A DNA stretch of 64,000 bases from Vanrija pseudolonga (lineage: Eukaryota > Basidiomycota > Tremellomycetes > Trichosporonales > Trichosporonaceae). The notes under the pieces are model-generated. The model was not told the DNA's origin, ran no database searches, and was given only the letters and a program-made list of their open reading frames with translations. Shown here piece by piece: positions 25,343 through 36,662 of the stretch. Both the position numbers and the translations under genes were made by a program. Every line of letters starts with the position of its first letter. Position 1 is the first letter of the stretch. The stretch covers positions 1,116,001 to 1,180,000 of the forward strand of contig NC_085855.1 of assembly GCF_020906515.1 (NCBI RefSeq), given 5' to 3'.

Positions 25343-25499
25343 CTCCCTCACCTCACTTCATTTTTGGCATTGCACACGACTTGTATACGCTTCGACAGCT
25401 CTCCCTCTCTCTCGGCCAACCCGACCTGCCCGCAAAGGGCACGCTGCTGCCTGCCACCTTCCCTCCGGCCCCCCCGCCTTAGCACCACTCAGCGCAGTA

Positions 25500-27703
25500 A
25501 TGGGCAGCAACCCCCCTATCCAAGCAATTCCCTTCCAGCAAGCACAGCCCAGCAAACACATTGCAAGGTTCCTCGAGTCTATCCGCCCGTACAAGCAAGA
25601 GCACTGCGACAGCGGCGTTGGCTACTTTCACCGGTCCCGCCTCGGCGGTGACGTCCTTCGGGAGGAAGACTGGAACCCAAATGCCCCGATCCTCCCAGCC
25701 GCCCTCTTCCTCGATGACGAGTGGGCCACCGCAGCTCGGCGAGAGCTCGAACAACGGCTCCGCAATCGCAAGAGCACGAGCACCATCAAGACGAGCATAG
25801 CGCCGTACCCCAAGGGCGACGACAGGCGGCGTTCTGGGTCCCATGGTCCGCGTTCCCCGTTTGGCCACCAGGAACTAGCCCCTCTCGATCACTCCACAGG
25901 AGACTCGCCCACTTCTGTTTCCATCCCGACCATCCCAACCGAGATTCAAGCCGACGTAGGGCTGCTCCCACTCACCCGAGGCAGTGTCACGTTTGACCCC
26001 AGGGAGGCCGCCCTTGGTACGTGTTGTTGGTGTCATGTTGAGCCCCTTGCTGAACAATGGTGCGCAGCCCAGCTTCTTGGAAATCGGTTGGGGATCGAAC
26101 AAAGCCCCCTCGGCTTGCAACAACTCTCTTCCGCCCGCACCCCGAACCTCCGAACGACACAGGCACAGCTGCTTGCGAAGAGCCGTCGTCAACAGAGCAG
26201 CAGGCTCCTGGAGCCCGTCGAGCCACCCCCCGCCGCGGATGGTTTCGAGCGTTTCAAGTCGGACGCCATGCATGCAGGAGCCGGAGACTTGAGAGTACGT
26301 GTTTGTACAATTGTCATTACTCCACAAGAGGGGGCGGGCTAACCTTGAATCTTCAGTTTCACCGTGGCGGCATCTTTGCACGCGGGGTGGCTTCCAAGCC
26401 GGTAAAGGTGGTTGCACCTCCTCAGGGTGAGTACATTACTTACGCGCCATCACACAAGCTCTGACCATCTCTCTCAGTGCCCGTCCAAGGGCTGGGTGGG
26501 CTCCCAGACACTCGTGGCGTCCAAATCGTCTCACCATTCCTGGAAACGCCTCCACATTCAGCCGGCACTTCCGCCCCGAACGACTGGTTGAACCCGACCT
26601 CTCCGCCCAACGACGCCCTCGCACAGCAGTCGCAACGCCAACCTTCGCGCCTGTCACAGATCGTGACATCGAACCAAGCGCTCGCGCCGCTCAACTCTGC
26701 GTGGGCGGGGTCTCAAGACACCTCGCGCCCGTTTGGCAGTACCATTCCTGCAGTGGCCGCGCTCGCTACCGCCCCTCCTCACGACCGAGTCCCTAGTGCC
26801 ACCCCCACTGCCAATTGGTCAGTCTGGCCGAACCAACCGGAATCTTCACGATCACCTGTGCTGCCTCAAGGGCTTGGCGCATTCTCAAAGCTCGCCCACC
26901 TCCAACAGCAGCAGCAGCAGCAACAACAGCGTAATACTCCGGAGGACTGGGCCCCGGCGGCCCAGCCCCTCCAAGAGTGGTTATCGTACATGTACGGCGC
27001 TGCACTTCCTCCCACGCCACCGAGGCGAGACAGCTACCATTATGCCGAGGGCGTCGGCGATGCGGTTCGGTCGACGTCTGCCGATCCCTCGCTACTTGGA
27101 CCCACCCAAGCTGCGGCCGCGGGCAACTTTGACTGGCAGCGGCCATTGTCAGCGCCGCCGCGTGAAAGCAATCTGCTTAGCCCACCGCCCGCCGCACCAG
27201 CGCAACCGACGCATTCGTGGGCGTATCCTAGCGCCGCGGATACGTCTCGCGCCACAGACCATGTTACCGTCCTCCTCGCGGATGACCCAGTGGGCCTGAA
27301 TCAGCCCGCCCATCGCTCTCCGCCTACGCCTTCGTTCCCTTCCCTGGCGCCCGATACCCACGCGCATGGCAAGCAGTTTGACTTGTCACCGGGCACGGCA
27401 TTGTTCAGCCCGACCCTCGGTGCCAATTGGTTCGACGGTCCGGCAAACGCAGGCTACCACGCTTCGCAACCACTCCACACGCCACCAGTCGCTCCGGCCC
27501 CATACACCTATGGCTACGAACCGGCGCACCACGCCACCACCACTACCAACGCACGCCAGGACAAACCTCTGGCGGCGTACAGATTCCCCGATTCACTCAG
27601 CCCGTACCAGCAGCCATCACCCCTTCCTTCGCACTTTACCACGCACGGCTCCTACGCCCTCAACAATTCGATGCCCCAACCATCGACGCCATTCTACACT
27701 TGA
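25500..27703 (+). CDS. Low-complexity, polyQ-containing protein of unknown function
   Basis: The predicted protein has 679 residues in four exons: 25500-26016, 26068-26294, 26357-26426, 26478-27703. The N-terminal 120 residues look folded and conserved-like (HIARFLESIRPYKQEHCDSG, GGDVLREEDWNPNAPILP, EWATAARRELEQRL). A second ordered patch is LARG / FHRGGIFARGVASKPV at the exon 2-3 boundary. The rest is Pro/Ser/Gln-rich with a run of 10 glutamines near 26910-26937 and tyrosine-bearing PY/YG repeats at the end. Such composition is common in fungal transcription co-factors and RNA-granule proteins, but I recognise no domain and assign no function. Confidence 0.8.
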
Positions 27704-28049
27704 CACCAGACAACCCACCACCACCTGCAAGACAAACCCTCATCGTTGTGCCCCCCCTCACCGTCGCATTCCCATGTGCCCCTTGACCACCTCTACGGGC
27801 CGTTGCCACCATTGATATGACCATCCGGCCGTTGCCACCAGTGAACATTATTATTGCCTGTTGTAATCCATCATTTCGTGTTTCCTCAGTGTCTGATCAT
27901 GGACACACACACAGAGTCGTATGTAAATAACACAACACACGCATGTCATGATTTGCATGTCTATATGTACAACTTGATCGGCGAGGCTGTACCGCTCACT
28001 GAATGACTGACTTCGTTCTCCTAACCCCTGCAAGATCCCCCGTGTCCGA
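27704..28049. other. Convergent intergenic, polyQ protein / Vac1-like
   Basis: This 346-bp stretch lies between two 3' ends, more A/T-rich than its surroundings, with no recognised gene. Confidence 0.5.
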
Positions 28050-29909
28050 TTACTTGAGCGCGTTGGTCGTGAGTCGTGCAATCTCGCTCTCGATATCTGC
28101 CAGCGCCGTGGAGAGCGCGCGGCTGTCGTCATACTTGCGCTGGGCATTGGCCTCGGCGATGAACGACTCGAGCTGGGCCTGTTGCTCGAGCAGCGGTTGG
28201 AGTGCCGCGGCCACATTCTCGACCTCGTCGTCGCGCACGCCCTCCTCGCGGAGCACGTCGGGCAGCTGCGACTCGACGATCACCATGGTCTTGGCCTTGG
28301 CGGCTGCGACCATGCGCTGGAGCTTGGGCAGCTCCTGCACCGTGACCATTGCTTTGGCGAGGAACACGGCGGCGGTGCGCGCAATCGCGCCCTGCACCGT
28401 CTGCTGGCTGCCGCCGTCCTCGCACGGCAGGTTGGAGATGCGCTTGGCGATCGCGTCGTACTGCCCCAGCAGGGCCAGGAGCTGCTTGTGCAGGTCGAGC
28501 AGCTCGAGCGACGGCTCCTCGGGCTCCATGGCGGCCTTGAGCGCCCCGAGCCCCTCTTCAAAGTCGGGCAGGAGCGACTCGATCTCGGACTGCGTCGCCC
28601 GCAGCGCATAGTACAGCCGCTGGAAGAGGCTCACGCGCTGCAGGTCGGCCATGCGCTGCTTGCGCGACACGGTCCCCCAGCAGTCGCGGCACACGCGCAC
28701 GCCCTTGACCTGTACCTCTTGGGGTTGCTGCGGGAGGGGAGTGCTCGACCGCGAGTCGATGGTGCCCTCGCTTGCGATAGACGACTGTCGCCCGTGCTGG
28801 CGCTGTTCGGGTGGGAGGCGCTTGGCGCGGCGAATGGGCGATGTCTCGCCGTTGGCGCCGCTCTTGCCCTCTGTCTCGTCGAGCGTCATCCATCCAACAA
28901 AGCCCTCGTCGACCTCCTCGCCACGCCCCGTCTTGTAATCGGCCACTAGGAGCAAGGAACACTTCTCGCGCCGCGTCCCTGGTGGCAACGCGGCCTGCGA
29001 TGACGCCGTGGCTGGGTTTGCTGCCGCGTCCGGATCCGCCGGAGCAAACAGCTGGACCTGGACCGCGAGGAGTGCTGGCGGCGTAGGTGGTAGTGAGCAG
29101 ACGATGCGGCCGCAAAGGCGGCAGTGGTGTTTCCGTGTCGACAATGTGAATGATGCTCTGAGGAGTGTGAGTGTTGTCGATGTTGTCGGCTTTCACACGC
29201 CTACTCACTGGCATATGCGACACTTCTTGACTTCTGCGTCCTCCTCCCACTTGACGATCGACTGCTCAGCCGCTAGGATGTCAGCGAACCCCCTCCCGCA
29301 ACACCACGCACCTCTCTTCCTTGCCTCCTCGGGGTTAGGCCCAGCGGCCATCTTGAGCCCCTTCCACACCTCTCTCGGCTTGAGCGAGTCGAGCGCGCCG
29401 TCCATGGACAGTAAGCTCTTGCGTCCTCCTGTCGTCGTAGTGGACGACGAGGACGGAGACCGCGTCATACCCGGAGGCCGGACCTGCATCGCAGGGTTAA
29501 AGTGGAGATCGACGAGCTACCGTCAGTAATGGCCATGATAGCGACGCCTACCTTGGCCCATCTTCGACCCAGCCTCCCCTCCTCCTTGTCGCGTTCCGAC
29601 GCCAGCGCCTTGCGATTCCGCATAAACTCGCCTGAACGGTCGTTGCGCACGCCGCTGGGCTGGAACCCAATCTTGTAAGGCATGCCCGCTTGCCGCACTT
29701 TCGCCGTGGCGGGGTTGACTTCACTAGTTGCTGATAGTGCTGGCGAAGTCGCGAGACCCGCACTCCCCGTTCTTGTGTGCGCATGATAGCTGCCGCGTCG
29801 TGCACTGTACGCACCTGCGCCCGGTGCGGCATGAGCATGAGCGCCCGGCGGTGCAAGACTGGATTGGGAAGGGGTCGTGCGGTGCCCTGGTGCGACGACT
29901 GGCTGTTGC

Positions 29910-29941
<32 letters not shown>

Positions 29942-30628
29942 AGGGCCGCGATGGAACGACGCTGATGTTGGCGACGCAATCGGGCTCGTCACCAGTGCGC
30001 TGCCCTGCGTCGCCGCGCCGCCCAGCCGGCTAATGTTGGCCGGCTGGGGGATCCTGCGGGCCGTGCCGTTGGCATTCACCGCCGCTGATGGCGACGGCGA
30101 GCGCGCCGAGTCGCGCCGCGCATAGGGGACTGGCACGGCGCCGTTGGGCGGGCTGGACGCCGAGAACGAGTTGGGGCGCGAGTGGCCCGACGATGCGCCA
30201 TTGCGCGCAGCCGCATTGGCAGCGATGAAGCCGTTCACCTCCTGTCCGACGGTCGACGCAACGGTCGCTACGCCGCTAAGGGTGTTGGTGATGAACTCGC
30301 GCCCGCGCCCCTCGCCGCGTGGTGCCAGGCTCGAGAGCCACTGCGTTGCGCGTTCGGCCGCGAGCTGCGCCGCGCTGCCCGTGCTTGCGGACGACGGCGA
30401 GCGCCCGCGGTTGGGCTCGTGCCCCGGACTCGATACTGGTGGTGCGAGATGTGACATGCTGTTGCTCGGTGTCATTGAGCTCGCCGAGACGGTCGACAGG
30501 GGCCGCTCGCCGCTGACGCCAGCGCCGCCGCTGGCGTTGCCGTTAGCCGCCGAACCAAAGGTACGCCGTGGGGGTGTGCTGGACCCCGCCCCGCCCGCCG
30601 CTTGCGGAGGGGGCATGTGCGTGGCCAT
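28050..30628 (-). CDS. PEP7: FYVE-finger protein, Vac1/Pep7 (rabenosyn) type
   Basis: The predicted protein has 830 residues in three exons: 29552-30628, 29209-29516, 28050-29157. The N-terminal 350 residues are Ser/Ala/Pro-rich with a run of 13 Q (about 29902-29940). A FYVE zinc finger starts at CRICQASFTLSTRKHHCRLC, assembled exactly across the exon 2-3 junction, then GRIVC, EKCSLL and VRVCRDC supply the other ligands; about 120 residues separate the first five ligands from the last pair. FYVE domains bind PI3P on endosomes. The C-terminal 270 residues are helical with heptad-like stretches, like the Rab-binding part of Vac1/rabenosyn-5, which tethers Golgi vesicles to endosomes with Vps45. 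Vac1 is favoured over Vps27 because VHS and UIM motifs are absent. Confidence 0.8.
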
Positions 30629-30928
30629 TGTATTGACGCGAGACGCGGGTGTCGATGGTTGTGAAGATGTGATGAGATGGAGAGGTTGGAAGTGAGTTGT
30701 TGAGAGCGGTGCGGTGCTTGGGCTGGCTGGGTGGTGCCTGCTGGCTGGCTGGCTGGCTGGCCTGGAGTGCTGGGCCTGGGTGGGAGCCAGTATTAAAACG
30801 TCATCGTTGAACCAGTCCAGGTCGATTTGGATGACTTTGAATCTCGGATTACAAATTTACGGCAACCCCTCTCCCAACAAAGTGTCCAGCTTCTCGACTT
30901 CCCATCAACACACTCCAACGACGACAAT
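30629..30928. other. Divergent promoter, Vac1-like / lysine-rich small protein
   Basis: This 300-bp stretch is shared by two divergent genes. It holds a TGGC tetranucleotide run (30741-30762). No TATA-like site stands out. Confidence 0.5.
30741..30762. repeat. (TGGC)n tetranucleotide repeat
   Basis: About five CTGG/TGGC units in tandem, in the divergent promoter. Confidence 0.85.
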
Positions 30929-31175
30929 ATGGGCCGCTCAGCAAAGTTCATGAAGAGGCCGACGCAGAAGCAGAAGGCGACGTCAAAGACAGCAAAGGCG
31001 GCGTCCAAGCCGCTGCCCCCGCCCCCGCCGCCTGTCGAGCAGAAAGCAGCCAGCAGCAACGAGGACGGCCCAGCAAAGAGCAAGAAGCGCCGCATGATGC
31101 GGGCCAAGGCCGACAAGGTGCGTCGCTGCGGTGGGCGAGTAACGCTGACTGGTCCAGAAGGCCAAGACTGCATAG
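30929..31175 (+). CDS. 68-residue lysine-rich protein (hypothetical)
   Basis: Two exons, 30929-31117 and 31158-31175, encode 68 residues; the 40-nt intron has a GTGCGT donor and a GCTGAC branch, and the last exon encodes only KAKTA. The protein begins MGRSAKFMKRPTQKQKA, has a seven-proline run, and ends in KSKKRRMMRAKADKKAKTA. Its composition suggests a small nuclear or nucleolar protein, but I do not recognise the family. A correct intron in so short a gene supports it being real. Confidence 0.6.
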
Positions 31176-31510
31176 TAGGAGCGCAGCTCTGCTTTCCTTT
31201 GGGCTGCGACGCCGGCTGCACGAACGAGCGGCGTACGGCGTCGTGCGGGCTGGTGCGACGACTGCGACCTCTCCTGATTCCCTTGGCGTCGGTTGCCCGA
31301 CCCCAGGCAAGCGACATCGCGAGCTCCTTGCTGCTCCACAAGACGACGCTCAGCTTCCCACTCCGCATTCACCGGCTCGACTCAGCTCGGCTCGGCACGG
31401 CTTCTCATCCATCCCATCACTATACCGCCACGGCCGTAGTCATAACCTGCATACAGATACCCAAAGTCTAGTCCATCACAAGATCAAGTCTAACACCAAG
31501 CGCCCGCACC
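31176..31510. other. Convergent intergenic, lysine-rich small gene / Trm140-like
   Basis: This 335-bp stretch lies between two 3' ends. No gene was recognised. Confidence 0.5.
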
Positions 31511-32663
31511 CTACTCAATCTTGGTGGCCTTGGCCTGCAGCCAGATGCGGTACATCTTGAGCTGCTCCTTGCGGTTGACGATGAGGCGGCGGTCCTCGGC
31601 GAGCTGGTGGACGTTGAACATGTTGCCCTCGGACTGTCCGCGCGCAGGCGCAGTGAGCATGCCGCCGAGCTCCTCGGTCTCGAAGAAGTAGACGCGGGTG
31701 CCATCGCCGCGGATGTAAAAGTTGGGCACGTCGAGCAGGCGGGGCTGTTTGATACGCAGCTGGGCGAGGTCGTGGCGTCCATAGTCGCGGATACAGAGCA
31801 GTCCTCCGGGCTTGAGCGCCGTGTAGAGGTTGTGGATTGCCTGCTCCCACTCCTTGGGGTGGAGGGCCGACAGGACATAGATGACGGTCAGGACGTCGAC
31901 GGTGCCGGGCTCGATGCCCTCCGGCAGCGAGTAGGACACGCCCGAGCCCTCGGCGGGCTTGGCGCTAATGTCCCACACGGACGCGTTGAGCACGCCCAGG
32001 CCGTGCTCGGCCCGCGGGTACAGCTCGCTCGACTGGACGACCTTGACGGCCGTGGCCGAGTAATCGGTCGCAAAGATGCGCAGGTCGGGGTTCTCGTTGT
32101 TCATGAGCAGCGGGAAGACGGTGTTGCCTGCTCCACAGCCGACTTCGAGCACGACCTTGGGCCCCGCGTCCGGCTCGCAGCACGACACGAGCTCGGGGAA
32201 CTCGAGCGGCAGCCATCTCCGGTTCTTGAAGAACTGGTCGGCGTGGTTCGAGTAGAACGCGTCCCAGAAGGCAGCCGGGCGGGCGTTGTAGTCCTCTGGG
32301 TGCGGGTGAGCTCTCTTCAAGGTATCGTTACCCGCCGCTAGCAGCCTACTCACCGACCTTGGCCTCGGGGACCGGTGTCGAGCGATGCTTCTCCATGATC
32401 TCGGCAGCGCGCTCGTTGAAGTCGTCGGGCAGCTCGGCGTGGTCCCACGCATTGTTGCTCCACACGTCGTCCTCGTCGCCGAGCTTGCGCGCGCCAAAGC
32501 TCACGCCCTTGGGCGGGCCGTTGGGCTTGAGCCACTTGTCGATGACGGACACGCGGAGCGTCGAGGGGCCTGCCTCGGCAGACGGCGGGATGGGCGTCGT
32601 GCTCGGCGGCTGTTGCTGCGGCTGCTCAGCAGCCACAGGGGCGGGTGTTGGCTCGGCGGACAT
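31511..32663 (-). CDS. TRM140: tRNA m3C32 methyltransferase, Trm140/METTL2 type
   Basis: The predicted protein has 364 residues in two exons: 32354-32663 and 31511-32295. These SAM-dependent enzymes make 3-methylcytidine at position 32 of tRNA-Thr/Ser. Hallmarks: SFGARKLGDEDDVWSNNAWD and VEDYNARPAAFWDAFYSNH at the N-terminal RNA-side region, the SAM loop VLEVGCGAGNTVFPLL, FATDYSATAVKVV, VDVLTVIYVLSALHP, LKPGGLLCIRDYGRHDLAQL, and a C-terminal RIWLQAKATK. There is no actin-binding N-terminus as in budding-yeast Abp140. An in-frame ATG at 32732 would add MLLRRATTRLLSRRRPATR, which looks like a mitochondrial presequence; its context is weak (T at -3) while 32663 has A at -3. Confidence 0.9.
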
Positions 32664-33276
32664 GGTGTGAGCTAGGCGTGTCGCTGGTCGTCGTCGTGAT
32701 AGTAGTCGTGTTGTTGCTCGTCGTAGCAGCATGTACCGAGACGTGAGATGGTGGTTGGAGATGCGTGCAACTGTTGCAGGCAGCAGCTCAAGCGACCAGA
32801 GCGTCCCATCTTGACTTTTGGATGGTGCACGTGACTTGGACAGTCCCAATACGTGTCATTCCTTATCACCCCCTCTATCAGCTGAGACCAGCGTGTCGTT
32901 GCCGCCGGCAGTTGCCGTCTGCACAGGCCAGAATCGTCGGCAATGGGCGCTGCTTGACGGTGCTAAGCCGCGGGATCAAATTTGCATACACCATCTGGCG
33001 ATCGGCCGACGTTCGGCGTAATAGATTGCCCAGCCAAAAATGCAGTCGTGGGCAGGTGACCCGCGTGAAGGCAGGGGCGCAAAACCGTGCAGACCAAGCC
33101 AGCCAGCCAGCCAGCGAGCGCCCAACCAACCCAAACCCTGGGTCAGGCCGCACCTCCCCCTCCCACCCACCACCATCGTCATCCCTCCTCCTGCAGCACA
33201 CCTCGTCCATCCGCAACCCCGCTCTTTTCTCAACTTGCACTCTCCCCTCCCCTCCTCATCCTCCTACACAACGATA
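32664..33276. other. Divergent promoter, Trm140-like / IDH1
   Basis: This 613-bp stretch includes the possible N-terminal extension of Trm140 (32664-32732). The last 130 bases are C/T-rich leader of IDH1. No gene was recognised. Confidence 0.5.
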
Positions 33277-34771
33277 ATGTTCACCGCTCCTCTCCGTGCC
33301 TCCACCTCGGGTGCCCTCCGCACCGCTGCCCGCGCGCAGGTGAGTAGACACGACGATAGCAGCAGAGCAACACTCGCTCGGCGGCATCGCGACGTATCTC
33401 TCTGGCTAGGGAAAAACACAAATTTGAACAAACGTGCTGACGTCTCGTGTCCTCTTTGCTATCGATACGCCTCCTACCCATGCCCGATTCACCCCGCAGC
33501 GCGCCCCCATCGCCCGCTCGATGGCTTCGCTCGTCGAGGAGAGCAGGGTGAGTACCGCCGGCGGGCCGGGGCGTGCGTCGCCTCGCCCGTTCGCGGCCCG
33601 CGCGAGCGAGCCACAGCCACATGGATGGACATTGCTAACATTGGCCTCAGCTTCCTGCCAAGTTCGGCGGTTAGTATCGGTTGCAGCTGCTGCAGCCGCG
33701 CTGCTGCAAGCGTGCTCGGGAGGTTGCGAGGTTGCTCTTGCTCACACACACACCACAGGCAAGTACACTGTCACCCTCATCCCCGGTGACGGTATCGGAA
33801 ACGAGGTCGCCGACTCGGTCAAGGAGGTCTTCGAGGCCCTCAAGGTCCCCGTCGAGTGGGAGCAGTACAACGTTTCGGGCGAGACCAGCGGCAACGAGGG
33901 AACCTTCCAGGAGGCCATGGAGTCGTTGAAGCGCAACAAGGTCGGACTCAAGGGTATCCTCTACACCCCCACCGACCAGCGCGGCCACAACTCGTGGAAC
34001 GTTGCCATGCGTCAGTCGCTCGACATTTACGCCTCGGTTGTCGTCTGCAAGACCCTCCCCGGCTTCCCCACCCGCCACGACGACGTCGACTTTGCCATCA
34101 TCCGTGAGAACACTGAGGGCGAGTACTCTGGTCTCGAGCACCAGTCGTACCCCGGTGTCGTCGAGTCGCTCAAGGTCACCACCACCGCCAAGGCCGAGCG
34201 CATTGCCCGCTTCGCCTTTGACTTTGCCCTCAAGAACAACCGCAAGAAGGTCACCTGCGTCCACAAGGCCAACATCATGAAGCTCGGTGACGGTCTCTTC
34301 CTCAACACGTGCAAGCGCATCGCCGAGGAGGAGTACGGCAACACTGGCATCAAGTTTGACAACATGATTGTTGACAACGCTTCGATGCAGCTCGTCTCCA
34401 AGCCCCAGCAGTTCGACGTTGTCGTCCTCCCCAACCTTTACGGAAACATCATCTCCAACATTGGTGCCGCCCTTGTCGGTGGCCCCGGTGTCGTCCCCGG
34501 CTGCAACTTTGGCCGCGAGTACGCCCTCTTCGAGCCCGGATGCCGTCACGTCGGCAAGGACATCCAGGGCAAGAACAAGGCCAACCCCACGGCTCTTCTC
34601 CTCTCGTCCACCATGCTCCTCCGTCACCTCGGCCTCGAGGAGCAGGCCAACCTCATCGCGTCGTCGGTCTACGACGTCATCTCGGAGGGCAAGGTCCGCA
34701 CTGCCGACGTTGGCGGCACCCAGTCGACCACCGACTTCACCCAGGCTGTTCTGAACAAGGCCCTCAACTAA
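33277..34771 (+). CDS. IDH1: Isocitrate dehydrogenase [NAD], subunit 1, mitochondrial
   Basis: The predicted protein has 380 residues in four exons: 33277-33339, 33500-33547, 33651-33669 (19 nt) and 33759-34771. It is a subunit of the mitochondrial enzyme that oxidises isocitrate to 2-oxoglutarate in the TCA cycle. A mitochondrial presequence (MFTAPLRASTSGALRTAARAQ) is followed by LPAKFGGKYTVTLIPGDGIG, IIRENTEGEYSGLEHQSYPG, VHKANIMKLGDGLFL, DNMIVDNASMQLVSKPQQFD, NLYGNIISNIGAALVGGPG and DVGGTQSTTDF. These match subunit 1 (regulatory) better than subunit 2. Codon use in the long last exon is strongly biased to GTC, CTC, AAG and GAG, as in highly expressed genes. Confidence 0.95.
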
Positions 34772-34985
34772 GGGATGGGTCTGTATAAAATATTACGCGG
34801 ATGAGACGCTGTAGCTATGCATCTGTGAATGGTATGGTGGCCACCGGGCGGTCACCGAGCAAAGCGAGGTGGCTGCGGTGGGTGCGAGCATATGGATAGG
34901 CTACTGCTGCCTCGCCTGCACCGGCACTGTGCGCATCGGCTCGAAAACACGCGCAGCACTGTCGCAGGGCGAACGGCCGACTGGC

Positions 34986-36258
34986 CTACTTCCACCCCAG
35001 GTTGAGCTTCTCCAGCTCGGCCCTAGCGGCCTCGGAGGACTCGGCGCCGCCCTCAGGCAGGAGGAGCACCTCGACTTTGCCCCCGACGCCGGGCCAGGGC
35101 TTGCCCGTGATCTTGGGCGGCGACGTGGGGCGCCCAGCGCGCGCAGCAAGCTTCCCGAGGGCCTGGTAAACAAAGTTTGCGTCGGTGAGCGGGGACAGGT
35201 CGTCTGGTTTCTCGAGGTACTGCAGCGCGCGTCAGCTAGCTTGGCCAGTAGCCCACGCCACCTCACTCACCCGCTTCACGTCCTCGTAGTCTGCCTCCAG
35301 GCCGCTCGTTTGCCGGATCACCTCGCGGCTCCCAAAGGCGTGGTACACGCGCACGTCGAAGATGCGGAAGAGGACGTGGTCGACGCGGACGAACACGCGG
35401 GCTAGGATGAAGAACGAGTGGGGCATGACGCGCTGGAGAGGCGAGCGCGTTAGCGCGAGCAGTGTAGCTGCAGCAACCTTGGCACTCACGATGCGCACGT
35501 GGCTCGTCGACTCGCCATTGTCGTGCAGCTCGTCCTCGAAGAGCACGACGTCGTCGTAGAACAAGATCCGGTCCAGCACCGGGTCCTGGCGCGCGAGGAG
35601 CTGCATGGGGATGTCGTGGGTTTCCGAGTCGGCAAACGTCTGCGGCACGCATGAGCTCTCTGTTCCGCGACAAGCACCCACGCTAGGCCCCGACGTGTGG
35701 CCGGGATAACATGTCGAGAAGGTCCAGTCGTGCGGCCGCACGGGTTTCGTGGACAGCGGCACGTCCGAGAGGGCCGTCGACGCGCTCGCGGCTTCGCTGG
35801 TGGCGTGAGTGAGCACTCTCATCCCCAGCAGTCAGTCCCCAGCTGGCTAGACCCACCGGTGCCCGCTCCACTTGTCCGCCATGGACACGAGCACCGCCCC
35901 GCCCACGCGCTCCTCCCACCCCTCGCCGACCGCGACGGCCTGCAAGCTCGCCAGCGCGTCAAAGTGCAGCGTGGCGCCCGAGGCGTGCGAGAGCGTGAGC
36001 GCGTTGTTGCCAAACGTCATTTCGGGCAGTGGGAGGCCCGCGAGCGTCGTCTCGGCACTGTAGAGCGGTCAGCTTGCGCAACGGAGGCCAGCTCGCTCAC
36101 GCCTCGATCTCCCGCCCGTTCAGGATCGGCCGCTTGCAGCTCGCAATCTCCCACTCGCCGATACGCAGCCGCGTGCCGCTGCGCTCCTCGCGCAGGGTGT
36201 ACGGCGGCGCGGCGGCCGCCTTCGTGGGCAGCGCGGCGGGCGCTTGTGTTGTTGACAT
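34986..36258 (-). CDS. TIP41: TIP41-like protein (TOR / PP2A signalling)
   Basis: About 346-360 residues in exons 36101-36258, 35857-36057, 35490-35817, 35271-35432 and 34986-35219. Tip41 binds Tap42/PP2A-type phosphatases and antagonises TORC1 signalling in yeast. Family motifs: LRIGEWEIASCKRPILN, LAGLPLPEMTFGNNALTLSH, VRPHDWTFSTCYPG, DPVLDRILFYDDVVLFEDEL, DNGESTSHVRIRVMPHSFFI and RVFVRVDHVLFRI. A 42-nt stretch (35640-35681) has GTGGGT and CAG ends and reads in frame, so the third exon may be two; the family alignment favours its removal. The C-terminal 75 residues after the core are fungus-like and less conserved. Confidence 0.92.
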
Positions 36259-36662
36259 TTGTGCTGGTGGTGGTCGTCGTCGTGGTTGGTTGGGAGGAGG
36301 AGCAGAAGTTGGATGATGGTGTGGTGGATGGTTCTTTGCGTCATCGGTGGGTTGGGCTATCCGCGACTGGGCTAATGGTTTCAAATGGCATTAGAGGGCA
36401 TTAGCATTGTGATCCCAATAGGCCTGTGGCATCGGCCGAGAGCACGCCGCCCACAGCCACTGTGAGTGAGGGCGCGAAGGAATGGCGTTGCCCTGTGCCT
36501 GTGCATCATGGTGGTCGCCATCACCAAGCGAGGTCAAGGCCACCACCACCAACACCCATCCCCACAGCACACAGATCGACGGTCCCGGGACCATGATCGG
36601 TGCTCGTCCGCGTGCCCTCTTCCACCCCCGCCGGCAGCAGCCATCACAATCAGCTTAAGCTT
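36259..36662. other. Intergenic, TIP41 promoter to tRNA-Leu
   Basis: This 404-bp stretch contains no recognised gene. It should hold the TIP41 promoter and leader. Confidence 0.5.

Larger units (their letters stand above)
23437..25499. other. Long divergent intergenic region with simple repeats
   Basis: This 2.06-kb stretch separates the Sir2-type gene (-) and the polyQ protein gene (+). No gene was recognised. It holds a short GACA run near 24090, an ACGC-rich run near 24760-24790, a C21 homopolymer and CT repeats just before the downstream gene. The start of the + gene has a 200-base C/T-rich leader. Confidence 0.5.

Noticed and set aside
28182-28949. 255-codon + frame over the Vac1-like gene
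   Set aside because: Antisense to a domain-supported exon; no independent evidence.
31607-32341. 244-codon + frame over Trm140
   Set aside because: Antisense to the SAM-domain exon.
33671-34627. 318-codon antisense frame over IDH1
   Set aside because: Same shadow effect; the + strand is a certain IDH1 exon.
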